Assembly (NCBI GenBank): GCA_029820295.1
Contig: JALGVA010000045.1
Location: forward strand, 1-33,252
Reading direction: 5' to 3'
From: Candidatus Zipacnadia bacterium
GTDB taxonomy: Bacteria > Armatimonadota > Zipacnadia > Zipacnadales > UBA5352
Length of the DNA stretch: 33,252 nucleotides
Both the position numbers and the translations under genes were made by a program. The notes beneath the pieces are model-generated. The model saw only the letters and a list, made by a program, of their open reading frames with translations. It did no database searches and had not been told where the DNA came from. Below are positions 1 through 7,067 of this stretch, piece after piece. Numbering within the stretch: the stretch's first letter is position 1; every line of letters starts with the position of its first letter.

Positions 1-111
1 CATTCGCGGACTCACAAGTCGGCTGTGGCCGAATCGGGAGACGATCCAACTACCGGCGGCCGCGTGAAGCAATCGCTCAGATACGCCATTCACACACCAG
101 TAGCTGTCGCC

Positions 112-131
112 AAAAAGGCCGCTTTCCGGCC
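112..131 (-). terminator. Candidate intrinsic terminator after the DUF3604 gene
   Basis: Read on the minus strand, GGCCG, a five-base loop GAAAG and CGGCC form a perfect 5-bp GC stem followed directly by five T residues. It lies 26 bases beyond the TGA stop at 158-160, where a terminator for that gene is expected. The stem is short, so strength is uncertain. The remaining bases 1-111 show no gene or clear signal. Confidence 0.5.
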
Positions 132-157
132 GGGTTTCTAGGCCTCGGACCAGACCT

Positions 158-1759
158 TCACACATCCACCCAGATCGGACTCGACCAAGCGTACTGGCCG
201 TTGAGCTGGCTCACGCGCAGGTAGAGGTAGCTCCGGCCGGGCGCGAAGTCGTCGATCGGCAGCTCCAGCGCGGCGGTGTAGCCCGCCCGCGGGATCGCCA
301 TGTGGCGCTTGATGATGTGCGCGTTGTGGTAGACCGCATCGCGCAGGTCGTCCCACAGGCCCTCCTGCGGGCCGAACTGCTCGGTGATGCGCTCGCGCGA
401 CTCCTGGTCGTAGACAATCAGCCCGGTGCGCCGCATCGCCTCCGCGGGCGTGAAGGTGAGGCGGTGCCGGTCGCACTCGAAGACGCACATGCCGTCCGCG
501 GGCGCCTCGATCTCGACGATGAGCCGCGCCTGCGAGTCGCCCTCGGCGGCGCCGCGGCGCGGGCCGGTGGTCAGGTCGAACTCGACCTCCGCATCGCCGG
601 TCTGGCGCCAGGAGTTGCCGTGGCGCGTGAAGGCGCCCTCGACCGAGACGATGCGGCCCTCACGCAGGCGCAGGCGCCCGTGCCACTGCTTTTCCCCGGT
701 AGCGATGCCGTAGTGTGCGGTCGGCCCCCAGCCGAACTCGAACGGGAGCTTGCAGCGCAGCAGGCCCTCTTCCGGCGGCTCCCACGTGCCCGCGTGGCAG
801 TGCGTGTGCACCACGCGGCCGTCGCGGATGACCTCGATGCGGTCCAGCGCCTCGGTGCACTCGACCGACGCGCGCAGCGTCAGCGGCCCGGTCGGCCGCT
901 CGATGGTCGAGCCCATGGGCGCGTCGTCAATGGCGTAGTCGAGCTTGATGCGGTCGCCGGTGACGCCGTAGACGCGGCGGCTCAGGAACGCGTCCCACAG
1001 GCTCTCGCGGGTCAGGTTCTCGGCGATTGCGGCCATCAGCCCGATGCCCCAGCGCCCGGCGAAGCCGCCGCCGTTGTCGCCGGAGGCCATGATGCCGACG
1101 CGCAGGCCCCGGTTCAGCGCCGACTGGATGGTGTTCATGGACACGCGCGGGGCCATCGAGCCGTTGCGGAACATCGTCAGCGGCGCGCCGCAGCCCTCGG
1201 AGGAGCCGTGCACCGAGTAGATCTCAGCGATGGGGGAGACCTGCTCGTCGAAGTGCGCCCAGTCCTTGCCGCGGTTGGCGAAGGCGTAGCCGGTGTGGTG
1301 CGGGATGGCGATGCCGCCGCGCGCGCGCAGGTTCGCGTAGAGGTCGTCGATGTGCAGTGTCAGGTCGAGCGGCGGGTCGTCGAACGGGTGAAAGACGTTG
1401 TGGTCGCCCCAGCGGGTGCGGTCGCCCGACCACTCGTAGCCCGCGAAGGTCACGAAGCGCCCCGGCTCGTGGTACTCGCGCACCAGCCGGCAGATCATCG
1501 CCCAGTCGGCGGCGTAGTAGTCCTTCCAGCCGACGGTCTCGGAGCGGAAGCCCTGCTCGTTGCGTGTGAAGTGCGCGGGGTAGTAGACGATGGGGAAGAA
1601 GTCGAGGTAGTCGCGCGCGCCCTCGAAGGCGCGGCGCACGAAAGCCTCGCAGTCAGCGGCGCCCCCGGGTGGCTCCGCGACGGCGTCCACGCCCTGCGCC
1701 TGCAGCCGCATGTGCGCCAGGTTGAACTGTGTGTGCATGTCGCCCCAGTAGATGGGCAT
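158..1759 (-). CDS. DUF3604 family (PHP-like) protein
   Basis: Cytoplasmic protein of 533 aa that resembles DUF3604 proteins, a family of uncharacterised, probably metal-dependent PHP-like hydrolases. The N-terminus MPIYWGDMHTQF carries the family's Asp-x-His pair (D7, H9). Other family-like elements are YEWSGD, GDHNVFHPF, IPHHTG and a glycine-rich ASGDNGGG. The C-terminal third looks beta-rich. No signal peptide is visible. The ORF stays open upstream to 2755, but I chose the ATG at 1759 because GAAGGAGG lies eight bases upstream and the family motif starts immediately. The gene stands alone, diverging from the secreted GH-like gene at 1949. Family assignment is fairly safe; substrate is unknown. 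Confidence 0.88.
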   Translation of the reverse strand: MPIYWGDMHTQFNLAHMRLQAQGVDAVAEPPGGAADCEAFVRRAFEGARDYLDFFPIVYYPAHFTRNEQGFRSETVGWKDYYAADWAMICRLVREYHEPGRFVTFAGYEWSGDRTRWGDHNVFHPFDDPPLDLTLHIDDLYANLRARGGIAIPHHTGYAFANRGKDWAHFDEQVSPIAEIYSVHGSSEGCGAPLTMFRNGSMAPRVSMNTIQSALNRGLRVGIMASGDNGGGFAGRWGIGLMAAIAENLTRESLWDAFLSRRVYGVTGDRIKLDYAIDDAPMGSTIERPTGPLTLRASVECTEALDRIEVIRDGRVVHTHCHAGTWEPPEEGLLRCKLPFEFGWGPTAHYGIATGEKQWHGRLRLREGRIVSVEGAFTRHGNSWRQTGDAEVEFDLTTGPRRGAAEGDSQARLIVEIEAPADGMCVFECDRHRLTFTPAEAMRRTGLIVYDQESRERITEQFGPQEGLWDDLRDAVYHNAHIIKRHMAIPRAGYTAALELPIDDFAPGRSYLYLRVSQLNGQYAWSSPIWVDV

Positions 1760-1948
1760 GGGCGGGGCCTCCTTCGGGGGTAGCGACGAACTCCGAGCAA
1801 CAGCAACCGCGAACGGTTTCCCCTGCCAGGCGGGCATTCCCTTCGCCGTCACCGCCTCATCGGGCAGAGGAGTGACGGTGCGCGGCGCGAAATCCCCCCG
1901 TGCTCGCGCGGCCCTGCTAATTCGAGTGCGGCGAACAGGAGTCTGATC
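1760..1948. promoter_or_regulatory. Divergent intergenic region with two ribosome binding sites
   Basis: This 189-base gap separates two genes transcribed away from each other, so it should hold promoters for both. Visible signals are AAGGAGG on the minus strand near 1768-1775 and AGGAG at 1937-1941 on the plus strand, seven bases before the ATG at 1949. I could not find a convincing -35/-10 pair; CTAATTC near 1917-1923 is the most AT-rich short stretch. No gene is seen here. Confidence 0.4.
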
Positions 1949-3937
1949 ATGAACAGAGACACGATGGCAGTGGCCCTGGCCCTCGCGGGGCTGATGGCGG
2001 CGAACGTGGCGTGGGGCCTCGGTGGGGGGCCGCAGGTGGTGGGCGAGAACCTGGTGGTCAACGGCGGCTTCGAGGAGGGCGGTGAGGGGTGGAGTTCGGC
2101 GCTCGAGGTGGTCGATGAGGGCGCGTTTGACGGCGAGCGCTGCGGCGTGATCGACAACACCGCCGATGGTGAATCCAGGGGGATCGTGCAGGGCTTCATC
2201 CCGCTCAAGCCCTTCACCTACTACCGCTTCTCGATGGCCGCGCGGCGTGAGACCGGCCAGGGCTACGTCTACGTGCACTGCAACTGGTACGCCGCGCCCG
2301 GCGAGCGGCTGATGAGTTCGCCGCAGTGGTCGGCCGGGCGCGCCATGCCGGTCACGCTGCGCACCGGTGAGGGCCACGGCGACTGGCGCGAGTACTCCGG
2401 CGTCTTCCGCTCGAATCGAGCCGACCTGGGCGGCGTGCAGCTCGTGATCTTCATCCGCGACGGCGCCGACCGCGTCTACCTCGATGACGTGACGATCGAG
2501 GAGATCCGCTACCCGGACGCACCGGAATGGGAACTGCCCGACGCGGTGGTCTACGAGGGCCATCCGAGCCGCTTCGGCATGGCGGTCGAGGACGCCGCGC
2601 AGGACGGCCAGACCTTCACGGTCACCACCACCGGCGCGCGCTACGTCCTCGATGCGGCGGCCGGGAGCATGTCCTGCCGACAGCGCATCGGCGTCGACCG
2701 CGAGGTGGCGGTCGCCGACTTCGGTGGCCCGCTGGGCGAGCTGGCCATGGTCCACCGCGATGACGAAGTCTGCGTCCTGCAGGGCGAGGACCTGGCCATC
2801 GGCTTCCAGGGCGATTCGCTGGTGACCATCGCCACCAATCGGGACCTGCAGGTCGGTGTCACGTCACAGATCGGCGCGGAGTGGTTCCGGGCCCAGGAAC
2901 CCTACCTGTTGGCCATCGATCAGCAGGGCGGATTCTGTGTAATGCCGTGGTCGCGGCCGGAACTCAACTCGCCCGGCACCACCATGTCGGGCCCGGAGCA
3001 GGACACCGGCGAGCCGGGGTGGACCGCGAGCTGGCAGGTCGGCGCGCGCGAGATGTTCGCGCTGGCGGTCTTCCCCGGCCGCGAGTTCGACTGGGCGGAG
3101 TCGTTCGAGAAGCGCATCGTGTGCACGACAGTGCGTCCTGAACCTCGCTACCAACTGGAGGACGAGGCGCTGCGCGAATACGCGAAGCACGCGACCGTGC
3201 TCATGCTGTTCGCCGGCGTCTACGACCACGCGCCGCAGGGCTTCGAGCACGCGCCCTACAATGTGCGGGACCCGCAGAAGTTGAGTGACACCATTGCGCT
3301 GGCGCATGAGTTGGGGATGGAGGCGATCATCTACCGTCACCCGACCAGCTACGACTGGGTGAACCTGTCGCTGGACTACTTCCTCGAAGACCTGCGGGTG
3401 ACCCGTGGGCGCTACGGCTTCGACGGCTGGTACTTCGACGGCTACCCGCGGCTCGAGGACTGGATGGGCGGCTATCGGGCGATGCGCATCGTGCGCGACC
3501 GCGTGGGCGATGGCACGATCTACGTGCACTGCACGCTCAACCCGCCGGTGCGCATGACCGAGCTGTACTGCCCGTTCATCGACAGCTACGCGACCTTCCT
3601 GCTGCGCGCCGAGGCCCAGTTCATCGACGGCCCGAGCGATCCGTACCTGCGCTACGTGGTGAACACGCAGCACATCTCCAACACCATTGCGACCCTCAAG
3701 GGCAACGAGATGCGCGCGGCCGCGGGCTCGGAGGAGAAGGCGTCGCTGCGCCTGCAGCTCGAGACCATGCTCTCCCTCAACGGCCGTTGCCGCTGGGCCT
3801 ACCCGGGCTGGCCGCTGCGTGAGAGCGATCTGGACGACTACATCGGCTACTACTTCGCGGAACTCGACCGCATGGAGGCGCAGTGGCGCGCGACCGGCGA
3901 GCCCATCCCGATGACCTGGCGGCCGAGGGGCGAGTAG
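1949..3937 (+). CDS. Secreted CBM-containing glycoside hydrolase-like protein
   Basis: Exported 662-aa protein. Residues 1-23 form a signal peptide (charged MNRDT, Ala/Leu core, cleavage near VAWG). Residues ~30-185 look like a CBM4/9-type carbohydrate-binding jelly roll: they open with NLVVNGGFEEG and close with YLDDVTIEEI, both typical of that fold. A beta-rich middle is followed from ~400 by a TIM-barrel-like region with FDGWYFDGYP at ~490, where the Asp of YFDG is a plausible catalytic acid. The start has AGGAG seven bases upstream. It probably binds and attacks an external polysaccharide. I cannot assign a GH family, and catalysis is inferred from layout. It diverges from the DUF3604 gene and ends at TAG 3935-3937. 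Confidence 0.85.
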   Translation: MNRDTMAVALALAGLMAANVAWGLGGGPQVVGENLVVNGGFEEGGEGWSSALEVVDEGAFDGERCGVIDNTADGESRGIVQGFIPLKPFTYYRFSMAARRETGQGYVYVHCNWYAAPGERLMSSPQWSAGRAMPVTLRTGEGHGDWREYSGVFRSNRADLGGVQLVIFIRDGADRVYLDDVTIEEIRYPDAPEWELPDAVVYEGHPSRFGMAVEDAAQDGQTFTVTTTGARYVLDAAAGSMSCRQRIGVDREVAVADFGGPLGELAMVHRDDEVCVLQGEDLAIGFQGDSLVTIATNRDLQVGVTSQIGAEWFRAQEPYLLAIDQQGGFCVMPWSRPELNSPGTTMSGPEQDTGEPGWTASWQVGAREMFALAVFPGREFDWAESFEKRIVCTTVRPEPRYQLEDEALREYAKHATVLMLFAGVYDHAPQGFEHAPYNVRDPQKLSDTIALAHELGMEAIIYRHPTSYDWVNLSLDYFLEDLRVTRGRYGFDGWYFDGYPRLEDWMGGYRAMRIVRDRVGDGTIYVHCTLNPPVRMTELYCPFIDSYATFLLRAEAQFIDGPSDPYLRYVVNTQHISNTIATLKGNEMRAAAGSEEKASLRLQLETMLSLNGRCRWAYPGWPLRESDLDDYIGYYFAELDRMEAQWRATGEPIPMTWRPRGE

Positions 3938-3948
3938 CCCGCGGCAGG

Positions 3949-4077
3949 CTACGGGAGGCCGGTCGGCAGCGCCACGACCAACCCGCTGTCATCGCCGGTG
4001 ACGATGCACTCAGCGTCATGAGCCTGGCAGCATGCGGCGATCAGGCACATCGCGGCGACGAATCGTGGCGGTCGCAT
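3949..4077 (-). CDS. Short ORF with signal-peptide-like N-terminus, possibly a truncated gene
   Basis: A 42-codon minus-strand ORF starts MRPPRFVAAMCLIAACC and runs to TAG at 3949-3951. The first ~19 residues (two Arg, then an Ala/Met/Cys/Leu/Ile stretch) resemble an export signal. The rest, AHDAECIVTGDD onward, looks like the first strand of a secreted domain that then stops. It lies 24 bases beyond the small Cys-motif gene of the operon upstream. No good ribosome binding site is seen. It may be the stump of a deleted secreted-protein gene or simply chance. Confidence 0.3.
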   Translation of the reverse strand: MRPPRFVAAMCLIAACCQAHDAECIVTGDDSGLVVALPTGLP

Positions 4078-4101
4078 TCGAGGAACCCGCTCGGGGTCGC
4101 G

Positions 4102-4422
4102 TCACTCAGGGGGTGCGCCGCCCTCATCCGGGTTGAGCAGCCGGTTGTACTGCGCGAAGACGGCGCTCACATCAAAGAAGAGCGAGTACGATGCGCCGCA
4201 GGCCTGACAGCGCACATCCAGCCGGTCCATGTAGCCGCCCTCGGCTGCAAGCAGCGCCTGCCGGGTCACCTCGATGCGGCCATGCGCCCCGCAGGTGCAC
4301 TGAAGCCGCGCCACGTAGGCGTACTCCTGCGGCACGGCTCGCACCGACAGCGCCTCCTCCGGGCTGGTCGGCGCCTCCGGGTCGGTGATCGGGATGCGCA
4401 GGCGGTTGGGCCGGTCGTCCAT
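4102..4422 (-). CDS. Small protein with CxC and CxxC motifs (zinc-ribbon-like)
   Basis: Protein of 106 aa, not matched to a named family. It has four paired cysteines: C42-T-C44 followed by GAHGRIEV, and C72-Q-A-C75 followed by GASYSLFFDV. The spacing and the glycines after each pair fit a small zinc-ribbon knuckle, though the first pair is CxC rather than CxxC. The N-terminal ~30 residues look disordered. GGGAGG is placed a few bases before the ATG. The gene starts 13 bases after the ceramidase-like gene and is the last member of the 9030-to-4102 operon. A metal-binding adaptor or regulator role is only a guess. Confidence 0.72.
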   Translation of the reverse strand: MDDRPNRLRIPITDPEAPTSPEEALSVRAVPQEYAYVARLQCTCGAHGRIEVTRQALLAAEGGYMDRLDVRCQACGASYSLFFDVSAVFAQYNRLLNPDEGGAPPE

Positions 4423-4435
4423 GGCGCGACCTCCC

Positions 4436-5725
4436 TCACGGCATCTCTGCGAGCAGGCGCACCTGCGTGTCCACGATCATGTCTCCCGCCTCGGGAACCA
4501 GGCGGCTGCCCCGGCACAGCGTCGGCTCGTAGCCGCCGGTCGCGATGGCCTCGGGCGTGGGCACATAGCCGCAGTTGCCGTTGGCGATCGAGGCGAACAT
4601 GGTGTGCGCGAACGGTGAGCGGCGCTTGCAGTCCAGCCCGTAGGTGCAGAACATCTGTCCCGGCGAAGAGGCGATCCCCAGGCCTCCTACGCGCGCACAG
4701 ATGACCTCGCAGCGGTCCTCGCCCACGCGCTCGATGTACTCGGCCAGCATGATGCGCTCGCGCGCGAAGACCACGTCACGCGAGTAGTCGTCATCGGTGG
4801 CGGCCGCTGCGACGGCACGGTCGCCCTCGAGCTGCTCGGCGTCCGGGCGGCGCATGGGAATGCCGAGGACCTCGTGGGTCACGTCGATCACCGGCGCGTC
4901 CTCGAAGTGCATGTCCGCCAGGAGGCGCAGCGACTCGCCGGTGAGCTTGCGCGCGAAGCGCGCAACCGCCGGCTCGCCCGCCTGCGGGACGTCCTGATCG
5001 CGGGCCACCTGCGTGATGTCGCCCATCGCGCCGTTGAGGAAGACCAGCGGCGCCCCGGTCGCGCGCGCTATCAAGTCGCTCCAGGCGCCCGGGTAGTCGG
5101 CGGAGAACTCGGGGCCGCCCATGAGCGTGCAGTGGCAGGTGAAGTTGCCCACGAAGCCCAGCAGCCGTCCGTTGGTGTCGCGCGCCGCCAGCAGCAGCAC
5201 CTCGGCGTCGCCGGGCCCCGCCCGCTCGATGACATGGTCGAGCGACGGATCGGCGTGCGTCTCCTGTGTGCCATCGGCCAGCCGCCAGCGCCGATTCCAG
5301 CCCAGGCCCTCGGCGACGCCCGCGCCCCAGCCGATCTGCGCCGGCACGGCGTTGCGTGCGGCCTGCGCGACCGCGCTGGCGGTCTGCCGGACGATGTGTT
5401 CGCGGTAGTGCTCGTCGGAGGGCGAGCCGAGGACATCGTTGGCCGGGCCGCCGCAGTGCGTGTGACTGGCGGCGATGATGATCTGCGCGTCGGGGATGTG
5501 CGCGAGGTCCGCGGCCAGTTCGCGCGCGCGCAGATTGTCCTCGGTGGGGATGGAGACCGCATCGACGCCGACCAGCGCCAGCGCGTCATCCTCACCCAGC
5601 AGCACCGCCGCGCGCACGCGCAGCGGATCGTGGATGCCCTCGGCCGGGCGCGGCGCGAAGCCGCCGGGGATACTCGCGCCGATGGGCGGAGTAATGTCCG
5701 CGACGTGGAAGCCGGCTCTGATCAT
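4436..5725 (-). CDS. Neutral/alkaline non-lysosomal ceramidase-like hydrolase
   Basis: Protein of 429 aa resembling the N-terminal catalytic domain of neutral/alkaline ceramidases. It begins MIRAGFHVADITPPIG, the usual family opening, followed by GGFAPRPAEGIHDPLRVRA. The zinc-site region reads AASHTHCGGP, and NGAMGDITQ is also family-like. The C-terminal Ig-like domain of true ceramidases is absent and no signal peptide is visible, so ceramide is unlikely to be the substrate; environmental homologues of this length are often found near glycan genes. An ATG six bases earlier (5731) is possible, but AGGAG is nine bases from 5725 and only three from 5731. The start lies just after the previous gene's TGA at 5739-5741, so translation is probably coupled. 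Confidence 0.85.
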   Translation of the reverse strand: MIRAGFHVADITPPIGASIPGGFAPRPAEGIHDPLRVRAAVLLGEDDALALVGVDAVSIPTEDNLRARELAADLAHIPDAQIIIAASHTHCGGPANDVLGSPSDEHYREHIVRQTASAVAQAARNAVPAQIGWGAGVAEGLGWNRRWRLADGTQETHADPSLDHVIERAGPGDAEVLLLAARDTNGRLLGFVGNFTCHCTLMGGPEFSADYPGAWSDLIARATGAPLVFLNGAMGDITQVARDQDVPQAGEPAVARFARKLTGESLRLLADMHFEDAPVIDVTHEVLGIPMRRPDAEQLEGDRAVAAAATDDDYSRDVVFARERIMLAEYIERVGEDRCEVICARVGGLGIASSPGQMFCTYGLDCKRRSPFAHTMFASIANGNCGYVPTPEAIATGGYEPTLCRGSRLVPEAGDMIVDTQVRLLAEMP

Positions 5726-5738
5726 GGGCATCGTCTCC

Positions 5739-7067
5739 TCACAGCGGCAGGTCATCCTCGGCGTCGAACTCCGTCGAGACCCACCAGCCGCGGTTGAGCA
5801 GATAGTCCTCGACCTCGAACATCATCGGCGCGGCCTGCGCGGCCACCAGCCGGAACTCGCCGCTCAGGCGCACGGTGATGGCCCGGTTCGCCGAACGCCC
5901 GGCGAGCACCCAGCAGTCGTAGTCGCCGGCGGCCACCGCCGGCATCTGCAGCGGCTCACCGACCCCCGCGAAGGCCTGCGCCGGGCCGATCTCGCGCGCC
6001 GAATCGCCGACGAGCAGGCTCACGAGGTAGACGCCGTCCGGCGCTACCGGGATGAAGAACTCCGCCTCTCCGCTGACCGAGACGCCCTCGACGCGCTCGG
6101 GTTGAACGCCCGCGAAGCGCTCGTCGCGGGTGATGTCGCCGCCGTCGATGGCGCACGGCTCGAAGCCAGCGACCGGCGCGCCGAAGTTCAGACGAACGGT
6201 CGGCGCGTAGGGGTTGGTCCAGCGCACGTTGACCGCCGGGTGCACCTCGGCCACGGGCTCGGCGCGCGCGGGCGTCATCACCAGCTTGAATTCATGGAGG
6301 CCGCCGGTGCGGACCTTGCCGTCGGCGGAGTAGAGCCGCCAACCGTCACCACGGCGCAGGAGCGACCATGCGGGCGTAGCCCGGCAGATGCCCTGCCCCG
6401 GGCACCACGTGCCCTTGGGCGCGCAGTCGAAGTCTACCGCGCCGCCCGGCAGGTGCAGGCGCAGGTAGCGCAGGCTCCTGACGGACGTGACGCCCCCGGG
6501 GCCGAGGATTGCGCTCCAGGCCGAGTCCTCGCGCGTCGCCGCATCCGCGGGGCCGGGAGTGCCGAGGAACTGCGCGCGCACGCCGTCGATCAGCGCCGTC
6601 GGGAGCAGCACGCCCGCCGAGGTGACGCCGGTTACGTCCGGCTCAAGCAGCCGCATGTGCGTGATCTCGAGACGGTGGGCACGCGTGGCGATCTCCTGGC
6701 GCAGCTTCGAGCCGGGCTCGGCCAGCCAGCGATGATGGACCTGTGCCCAGCCCTCGGCCTCTATCTGCCAGGTGCGCGGCGCGCCCCCCGGTGCGGGCTC
6801 GACGATCATCCCGTCGATGATGCGCGTGCCCGCGAAGTCCACCTGCAGCGGCTCGACCGACGCGACGTCGATCTGCGCGTGGGCGAGGATGGCGGCGACG
6901 AGGATCATAGCGATTGAGAGACCCGTGGCGCGAACTCCGTGACATCCCGCCCAGGGGCGGGACCGGTGCGCCGTCCCGCAGCCCAGTGGGGCGACGAAAC
7001 GGCCGACGGGCAGGGACGCCCGTCGCACGGACCTGCGTCGCGTCTTGCGTGCGCGTGGCTCAGTCAT
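5739..7067 (-). CDS. Secreted protein with galactose-binding-like domain, function unknown
   Basis: Up to 442 aa. Residues ~46-66 (VRATGLSIAMILVAAILAHAQ) look like a signal peptide, followed by a beta-rich domain (~67-270) I do not recognise. Residues ~290-400 begin VRLNFGAPVAGFEP, resembling the galactose-binding-like modules next to many polysaccharide lyases and esterases. The ATG at 7067 overlaps the preceding gene's stop (ATGACTGA), which favours coupling. However, the first ~50 residues are an Arg-rich extension encoded by two perfect DNA hairpins (6945-6962 and 7004-7025), so this part may not be translated. The next ATG, at 6908, would leave only a 12-residue hydrophobic start. The gene end is firm; the start is not. 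Confidence 0.75.
   Translation of the reverse strand: MTEPRARKTRRRSVRRASLPVGRFVAPLGCGTAHRSRPWAGCHGVRATGLSIAMILVAAILAHAQIDVASVEPLQVDFAGTRIIDGMIVEPAPGGAPRTWQIEAEGWAQVHHRWLAEPGSKLRQEIATRAHRLEITHMRLLEPDVTGVTSAGVLLPTALIDGVRAQFLGTPGPADAATREDSAWSAILGPGGVTSVRSLRYLRLHLPGGAVDFDCAPKGTWCPGQGICRATPAWSLLRRGDGWRLYSADGKVRTGGLHEFKLVMTPARAEPVAEVHPAVNVRWTNPYAPTVRLNFGAPVAGFEPCAIDGGDITRDERFAGVQPERVEGVSVSGEAEFFIPVAPDGVYLVSLLVGDSAREIGPAQAFAGVGEPLQMPAVAAGDYDCWVLAGRSANRAITVRLSGEFRLVAAQAAPMMFEVEDYLLNRGWWVSTEFDAEDDLPL
6945..6962. repeat. Perfect 8-bp hairpin in the 5' part of the 5739-7067 gene
   Basis: TCCCGCCC and GGGCGGGA form a perfect 8-bp inverted repeat around a two-base loop AG. It lies within the doubtful N-terminal extension of the secreted protein gene. 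A structure this strong is commoner between genes than inside them. Confidence 0.5.
7004..7025. repeat. Second 8-bp hairpin near the operon junction
   Basis: CGACGGGC and GCCCGTCG pair perfectly around a six-base loop, about 35 bases downstream (in the minus-strand sense) of the glycoside hydrolase stop at 7060-7062. Without a T tract it is not a classical terminator; it could protect the upstream message or be a remnant of a dispersed palindrome. Confidence 0.45.

Noticed and set aside
302-1783. Long open frame of 493 codons on the plus strand
   Set aside because: It is antisense to the DUF3604 gene; its Val/Ala/Arg-rich translation has no family motif. High G+C makes such shadow frames common here.
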